Source: Motacilla alba alba
Taxonomy: Eukaryota > Chordata > Aves > Passeriformes > Motacillidae
Direction of reading: 5' to 3'
Length of the DNA: 64,000 bases
Assembly: GCF_015832195.1 (NCBI RefSeq)
Contig: NC_052021.1
Coordinates: 4,130,248-4,194,247 of the forward strand
In this document: positions 60,101-64,000 of the stretch, in pieces
How the letters are laid out: each line of letters starts with the position of its first letter
Position numbering within the stretch: the first letter of the stretch is position 1
The notes under the pieces: generated by a model
What the model was told of the DNA's origin: nothing
What the model saw: the letters and a program-made list of their open reading frames with translations, nothing else
Database searches by the model: none
Translations under genes and position numbers: made by a program

Positions 60101-62318
60101 GGTGTGCATTGATCCATTAGTCCCTGCTTCCTGATGGTCCCAGAGGTTCTCCACACATCCTGGTTGCCCCATGGCATATGTTTTTTGTGGATTTGTTTAA
60201 TATTTGGCCTTGGCCAAGAGCTGAGAGCAGCAAAAGTGTTGGGCAGTGCCAGCTGCCCTCGGTCACTCGGGAGAGGGAGCAGAGTGACCTCGGGGAAGGA
60301 TTTGGTGTGCTTGGATATGGCTTTCCTTGGGCAAGCTGAAGTTTTTCCAGGAATGCTCCATGAGCCAGTGCCGTGGTTGGGGTGGGTCAGAGCAAATCTG
60401 GGTGTGGAGGGAGAGCCCTGTTTGGACAGCTGTGGATTCAAAGCCCTGCGCTCTGACAGACAGCACGCATGCTTCTGTTGGAATGGGAAGCAGAAAGAAA
60501 GAATCCAGCAGACTTTTCCAAGGCTTTGGGGTTTGGAATGAGGTGCTCTTCTGTTCATCAGATCCTGGCTTTGGCAGCTGGCTGTTCAGTCTGGCCAGTT
60601 CCTCCTGGTTTCTGTCGGATGATCACCAGCAGGGCATGCACTGGTACCAACCACATGAACCAAATTAAACCTCATTTATTTTAGAGTGTGCTGTCTCTTG
60701 AACAGAAGGAAAATCTAATCTGAGCACCAGCTACCAGAGGTGCAAAGCATCAAAACACTCGTGTCTCGTTTCCAGTCTTTTTCCTGCTAGAAATGTGCTG
60801 CCAGCTTTTGGGAAAGGCTGAGGATTTATTTATCTTGTGGATCAAGGCAGAAGGGGAGGAGAACTGTGGCATTCACAATCTCTGATAAAATCCCTTTGCC
60901 CAGGATTTTTCTCCTGGGAAGCTGAAAAGCCTCAGAGAAAAAGGAAAACAAGTTCTTATCTCATTTGCTTCTCCTGTGTTGTGCTTGTCTGGAATGTGTT
61001 TGGAGATTTATCCACAGGTGATTGTTTCATTGGACTCTGCTGTGAGCTGTTTTGACTCTCTGGCTAATTGGAGCCAAGCTGGGTCAGGACTCTGGAAAGA
61101 GTCATGAGTTTTCATTGTTAGCTTTTGAGCAGTTAGTAGGTATCCTTTTTGTATTCTTTAGTGTAGTTAGTATAGTATTCTTTAATATAATACAGTATCA
61201 TAAAGTAATAAATTAGCCTTCTGAGAACATGGAGTCAGATTCATCATTCCTCCCTGCCACGAGGGTCCCTGAAAATGTAATAGAGAACTGAAAGGCCAGA
61301 TTGCTGCTTAAAACCATTGCTTTGAGCTGTGATATTTTACTGTGCTTTTGTGTTTTGCTGTCCCACCAGCTCTTTGGAGACTGGGAATCTCACCTGCGAA
61401 GGATAATGAAGTTGATTGCTGGCGGAGGCTTGTCCATCACGGGCTCCCACAACATGTGTGGGGACTACCTGTACAGCGGCCACACCGTCATCCTCACCCT
61501 CACCTACCTGTTCATCAAAGAGTGTGAGTGCCCTGCTGCCCTCCTGTTGTGTGCTTCCTTCCTCACTCAAGGGCTTCTGTTGTGCTCATGACCACAATTC
61601 CAGTTAAAATACCTCCTCACGCTGGGCATTAGGGAAGAATCCTTCACCAGAGGGATTGTAAGGGTTTGGGTTGGGAGGAATCCAAAAGCCATCTCATCTC
61701 ACCCCTTGTCATGGCAGGGACACCTTCCAGTGTCCCAGGCTGCTCCAAGCCCTGTCCAGCCTGGCCTTGGGCACTGCCAGGGATCCAGGGGCAGCCATAG
61801 CTTCTCTGGGAATCTGAACCAGGGCCTGCCCACCCTGCCAGGGAGCAATTCCTTCCCAAAATCCAGTCTGAACACAAGCAGGTTACTTTGACTGGCCAGG
61901 GTACATTATATCTTTCTCAAAAGATTTCATGACCTTTCTCATTTCCACGGATCTCATTACCCCTGAGTACAATTTTAAGTTACACCTTAAGAGAGTGATA
62001 CTTATTTTTGTGATCTCAGCATTCCTGCTGTTAATGTCAGCACAGGCATCTCTGTGTCAGCCAGGATTGCAGTCCATGACCTCTGCTAAGCACAGCAGCA
62101 GTCCTGATAAGCTTCCACTTGGGAGTAACCCCTGCCTTTGCTTCTTTGCAGATTCCCCACGGCGACTCTGGTGGTACCACTGGCTCTGCTGGGCGCTCAG
62201 CATGGTGGGGATGTTCTGCATCCTCCTTGCTCATGACCACTACACTGTGGACGTGGTGGTGGCTTACTACATCACTACAAGGCTATTCTGGTGGTACCAC
62301 ACAATGGCCAACCAGCAA
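53554..62318 (+). CDS. SGMS1: Sphingomyelin synthase 1, four coding exons, 3' end outside window
   Basis: The CDS joins 53554-54170, 57970-58087, 61370-61523 and 62152-62318. The enzyme moves phosphocholine from phosphatidylcholine to ceramide, giving sphingomyelin and diacylglycerol; the family member SMS1 acts in the Golgi membrane. The 352 encoded residues contain an N-terminal SAM domain (about 5-66), a linker, and a multi-pass membrane domain with PPLPD (165-169), an RR pair (211-212), CGDYLYSGHTV (275-285) and HYTVDVVVAYY (326-336). The catalytic triad is present as His283, His326 and Asp330, equivalent to human His285, His328 and Asp332. The two-residue offset comes from a shorter linker. 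SGMS2 is excluded because it lacks the SAM domain. The chosen start matches the canonical human start MKEVV, and an in-frame stop at 53524-53526 blocks any upstream extension. The C-terminal exon is not found before 64000, so the gene is cut by the window edge. Confidence 0.97.
54478..54762 (+). mobile_element. CR1 3' fragment in SGMS1 intron
   Basis: GTGCCAGGGGAGGTTTAGGT, GGTTCTTCCCCCAGAGGGT and GATCTCTGTGGGTCCCTTCC. It belongs to the same subtype as 62770-63062. Confidence 0.85.
55028..55115 (-). mobile_element. Short CR1 3' end
   Basis: ATAGAATCACACAATGTTAG, GGGACCCTAAAGGTCATCCC and CCAACCCCCTGCCATGGG. Confidence 0.85.
55508..55650 (+). mobile_element. CR1 3' fragment
   Basis: GGAGCAGCCTGGGATAGTGG to CTTTAAGGTCCTTTCCAAGG and TTCTGTGATTCCATGATTCC. 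Confidence 0.85.
56660..56990 (+). mobile_element. CR1 LINE 3' fragment
   Basis: GGAATTGTTCCCTGGCAGGG through GGACAGTGGAAGGTGTCCCT to TGTTCTTGGATTCTGG. Confidence 0.9.
57000..57960. other. SGMS1 intron before the second coding exon
   Basis: No repeat recognised. The last 60 bases are pyrimidine-rich, as expected ahead of the acceptor at 57969. Confidence 0.5.
57970..58087 (+). CDS. SGMS1: SGMS1 second coding exon
   Basis: This 118-base exon lies between acceptor CTCCCTGCCAG and donor GTAAAT. It supplies the last base of Lys206 and then 39 residues starting SIISRRFFCIVG and ending GMHFKCSPK. It encodes the conserved Arg pair of sphingomyelin synthases (211-212) and the third membrane segment (about 213-233). 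It is identical to human SGMS1 as I remember it except Lys for Asn near the end. Phase fits both neighbouring exons. Confidence 0.95.
58180..58722 (+). mobile_element. CR1 LINE 3' fragment
   Basis: Long sense copy starting about 90 bases after an SGMS1 exon, from GAGAGCCCACCTGCAATTCT through GGGCAGGCCCTGGCACAGGG to AAACCATTCTGTAATTTT. Confidence 0.9.
58725..60970. other. SGMS1 intron
   Basis: Apart from a 44-bp tandem duplication at 59377-59464, nothing is recognised. Confidence 0.45.
59377..59464 (+). repeat. 44-bp tandem duplication
   Basis: Two adjacent units starting CTGAGGCACAGGT at 59377 and 59421, differing at a few positions. Confidence 0.95.
60976..61274 (+). mobile_element. Solo LTR (passerine-type endogenous retrovirus) in SGMS1 intron
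   Basis: GACTCTGGAAAGAGTCATGA, a long AT-rich stretch, AATAAA at 61207-61212 and a U5-like GGAGTCAGATTCATCATTCC end are in LTR order and sense orientation. It resembles an LTR family I remember from songbirds, so the family link is recall rather than a search. Boundaries are approximate and no internal retroviral sequence is present. Confidence 0.65.
61370..61523 (+). CDS. SGMS1: SGMS1 third coding exon, with first catalytic histidine
   Basis: This 154-base exon follows acceptor TGTCCCACCAG and precedes donor GTGAGTG. It encodes residues 246-296 plus the first base of Tyr297, beginning LFGDWESHLRR and ending TYLFIKE. It carries the family motif CGDYLYSGHTV (275-285), where His283 corresponds to catalytic His285 of human SMS1, and most of the fourth membrane segment. 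Differences from the human protein as I remember it are few (Ser-His for Ala-Gln after WE, Ile for Met after HTV). A sense-oriented LTR ends about 100 bases upstream. Confidence 0.95.
61655..61878 (-). mobile_element. CR1 3' fragment in the 628-base SGMS1 intron
   Basis: GGGTTTGGGTTGGGAGGAAT, GGGACACCTTCCAGTGTCCC and GCAATTCCTTCCCAAAATCC. It occupies over a third of the intron. Confidence 0.85.
62152..62318 (+). CDS. SGMS1: SGMS1 fourth coding exon, with catalytic His and Asp
   Basis: The acceptor is TTCTTTGCAG at 62142-62151 and the donor GTGAGT starts at 62319. The exon completes Tyr297 and encodes residues 298-352, from SPRRLWWYHW to TMANQQ. It holds the fifth membrane segment (about 302-322) and HYTVDVVVAYY (326-336). 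His326 and Asp330 are the remaining members of the catalytic triad. The open frame continues 200 bases past the donor, but that sequence does not resemble the SGMS1 C-terminus (human continues VLKEASQ), so splicing to an exon beyond the window is expected. Confidence 0.95.
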
Positions 62319-62769
62319 GTGAGTTCCTCCCACTCCTTGGATGCTCCTGCTCTAGCCTGGGTAGGGGTGAGAGTATCCAGGCTCACCCATGTCCTGTGGA
62401 GAGTTCCTCCCTTCCTCACAGCTATTGGGTTTGCAGGGGAGAAAGAGGCATCATTCATTGGGTTCTTGACCACAAAAATATGGGGAGGTCTTCCCAAAGG
62501 CAGGCAGGGCTCTCCCACCCCTGGGTAACCTCAGTTTTTTGAAGTCTTCTGAATTTGGGCCAGGTGGCCACATTTGTGACAGAACAACAAGCCGTTTAGA
62601 TTCTTTTGCCTTGGTTTTGTTTTGTTTGGTTGTTGAGGCCAGCTGGGGTTTTCCTGTGTTCCTGTGGCTTGTGCCACAGGTCTCTCGAGGTACAGCAGGG
62701 GGCCTCAGCTAAAAAGGAACTGGTTTTTCAATGTGTTTCCAGGGGGTGGAGAGTTCTCCTGGCTGGGGA

Positions 62770-63062
62770 ACTGGAGCAATTAGAGAGGAGCTCACAATGC
62801 TGAGGAAAGTGAAACCTCTCCTGCTGAGCAGGGCAGGGTCAGGCTGGAGGTCAGGGAAAGGTTCTTCCCCCAGAGGGTGCTGTCACTGCCCAGGCTCCCC
62901 AGGGAATGGGCACAGCCCCGAGGCTGCCAGAGCTCCAGGAGAGCTTGGACACTGCTCCAGGCATGCCCAGGGTGGGATTGCTGGGGGGTCTGGGCAGGGC
63001 CAGGGGCTGGATCAGTGATCTCTGTGGGTCCCTTCCAGCTCTGCATGTTCCATGACTCTCTG
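62770..63062 (+). mobile_element. CR1 3' fragment
   Basis: GGTTCTTCCCCCAGAGGGTG, GGAATGGGCACAGCCCCGAG and GATCTCTGTGGGTCCCTTCC, ending TTCCATGACTCTCTG. Same subtype as 54478-54762. Confidence 0.85.
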
Positions 63063-63282
63063 AGAGGAAATGCACAAGTCTTTTCCCATGGACAGTGGAC
63101 AAGGCAGTTAAGAGACAATTTCAGGTCCATAGCAGCATATTGGTGTCCATATATTTTCTGTGCTCATGGTCAAAGATCTTTTGCTCATTGTGGCATATGC
63201 CAGTAATTATGCATCATAAAGGCCTCCTACAATGGTAGAAGATGAATTTATATTGTGACAGAGCAGATTTTTAGATCCTGTC

Positions 63283-63400
63283 ACAGAATCATCATGGGCT
63301 GGAAGGGGCCTTAAAGGTCATCTGGCTCCTGCAGCCCCATGAAGGCCTCGTAGGTCCCACCCACCTCGTTATTCCCCTGGTTTGGAGCTGCCTGAAGCAA
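63283..63400 (-). mobile_element. Short CR1 3' end
   Basis: TCACAGAATCATCATGGGCT and GGAAGGGGCCTTAAAGGTCA; recognisable only for the first 60 or so bases. Confidence 0.75.
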
Positions 63401-64000
63401 TGCACTGCAGCCTTTTGCATTTCTAGCCAAGTGCCTCATTGCCAGTTAGGTGCCCTTGGATGTTCAGTCAGCTGGGGAGGCACTGGGTTCTGTGCCCACA
63501 CTCTGCAGCTCTTGTCACACGAGAGCTGAGGATCCCACACAGAGTCCAGAGGATCCCACGCTTTCACTCTGCTCCTGGGCTCCCAGAGCAGTGGTACTTC
63601 CAAGCTGGAAGTGCTGGAAGTCAGGAGTGCCCCAGTCCTGCTGAGGAATTGCTTCAGCAGAGCTTTGGTGTGGAAAGGTTCCTGTCCTGCTGCCTGAGTG
63701 ACTGGGGAGGTGGCTCAGCACTGCTGCCCTGAGCTGCCAGGATGTTGGGAAATGCCAGTCCCTGGATCCTTCCCCGAGCACACGTTGGTGTGCTGCTCTC
63801 TCCTTCCTCGTGCTGGGGCTTGTGCCTGGCTTTCCAATTAAAAGCAGCAGTGGATTTATTTGACATGTGAGCTTGACATGGAGATGAAGCTCAGTGTACG
63901 AGCCCTGTGCTCGTGTGTTGCCTTTGGGGGGTGGATACAGGGATCCCTGGCTCTGGCATGGATAATAGGCAGCAGAGGGGTTGGATCATTCCCTTGGGGT
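63401..64000. other. SGMS1 intron to window end, last exon not found
   Basis: I looked for the SGMS1 C-terminal exon, which in human begins VLKEASQ and includes a tryptophan- and tyrosine-rich tail, in all + strand frames and did not find it. Confidence 0.6.

Noticed and set aside
53554..62318. SGMS2 or SAMD8 instead of SGMS1
   Set aside because: SGMS2 lacks the SAM domain. The SAM, linker and membrane sequence match SGMS1 almost residue for residue where I can recall it, which does not fit SAMD8.
62319..62528. Extension of SGMS1 past 62318 to the stop near 62526
   Set aside because: GTGAGT at 62319 is a good donor and the sequence beyond it does not resemble the SGMS1 C-terminus.
1..64000. 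CRISPR arrays, bacterial operons, phage or toxin-antitoxin systems
   Set aside because: The window is vertebrate nuclear DNA with spliced exons and CR1 LINEs. The tandem repeats are head-to-tail minisatellites without unique spacers.

Overview
This window is avian nuclear DNA, most likely from a songbird. The evidence is about thirty CR1 LINE 3' fragments on both strands, ending in the ATTCTGTG-type octamer typical of bird CR1, plus several solo-LTR-like pieces that resemble passerine endogenous retroviruses. The species call is inference. CR1 abundance supports Aves strongly; passerine rests on remembered LTR similarity.

The only protein-coding gene I can support is SGMS1 (sphingomyelin synthase 1) on the + strand. 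A CpG island at about 31.1-31.7 kb ends in a good splice donor and is the likely promoter and 5' non-coding exon. After a roughly 21.7-kb intron comes the exon with the start codon (53353-54170, ATG at 53554). Coding exons follow at 57970-58087, 61370-61523 and 62152-62318. All introns have GT/AG ends and the reading phase is continuous. The four exons encode 352 residues: the SAM domain, most of the membrane domain and all three catalytic residues. The last exon (about 59 residues in the human protein) is not seen and should lie beyond 64000.

Layout: 1-31 kb is upstream or intergenic DNA (or intron of a longer 5' transcript), dominated by CR1 copies. It includes an old CR1 reverse-transcriptase fragment at 19.3-20.5 kb that runs directly into two minisatellites (20.5-20.8 and 21.2-21.6 kb). 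A possible alternative first exon sits at 21.9-22.2 kb. 31-53 kb is the first intron, with CR1 copies, an LTR-like AT-rich block at 42.6-43.3 kb and a 138-bp direct duplication. 53-64 kb holds the coding exons, with a CR1 fragment in nearly every intron and a sense-oriented LTR just upstream of the exon at 61370.

I found no new biological system. The best leads are structural: a near-identical inverted pair of CR1 copies (9.3-10.0 and 36.6-37.4 kb) that differ by one unit of an internal 38-bp tandem repeat; minisatellites born from CR1 sequence; an LTR insertion in a CR1 whose uninterrupted relative lies 27 kb away; overlapping uORFs ahead of the SGMS1 start; and the LTR polyadenylation signal close to an SGMS1 exon.
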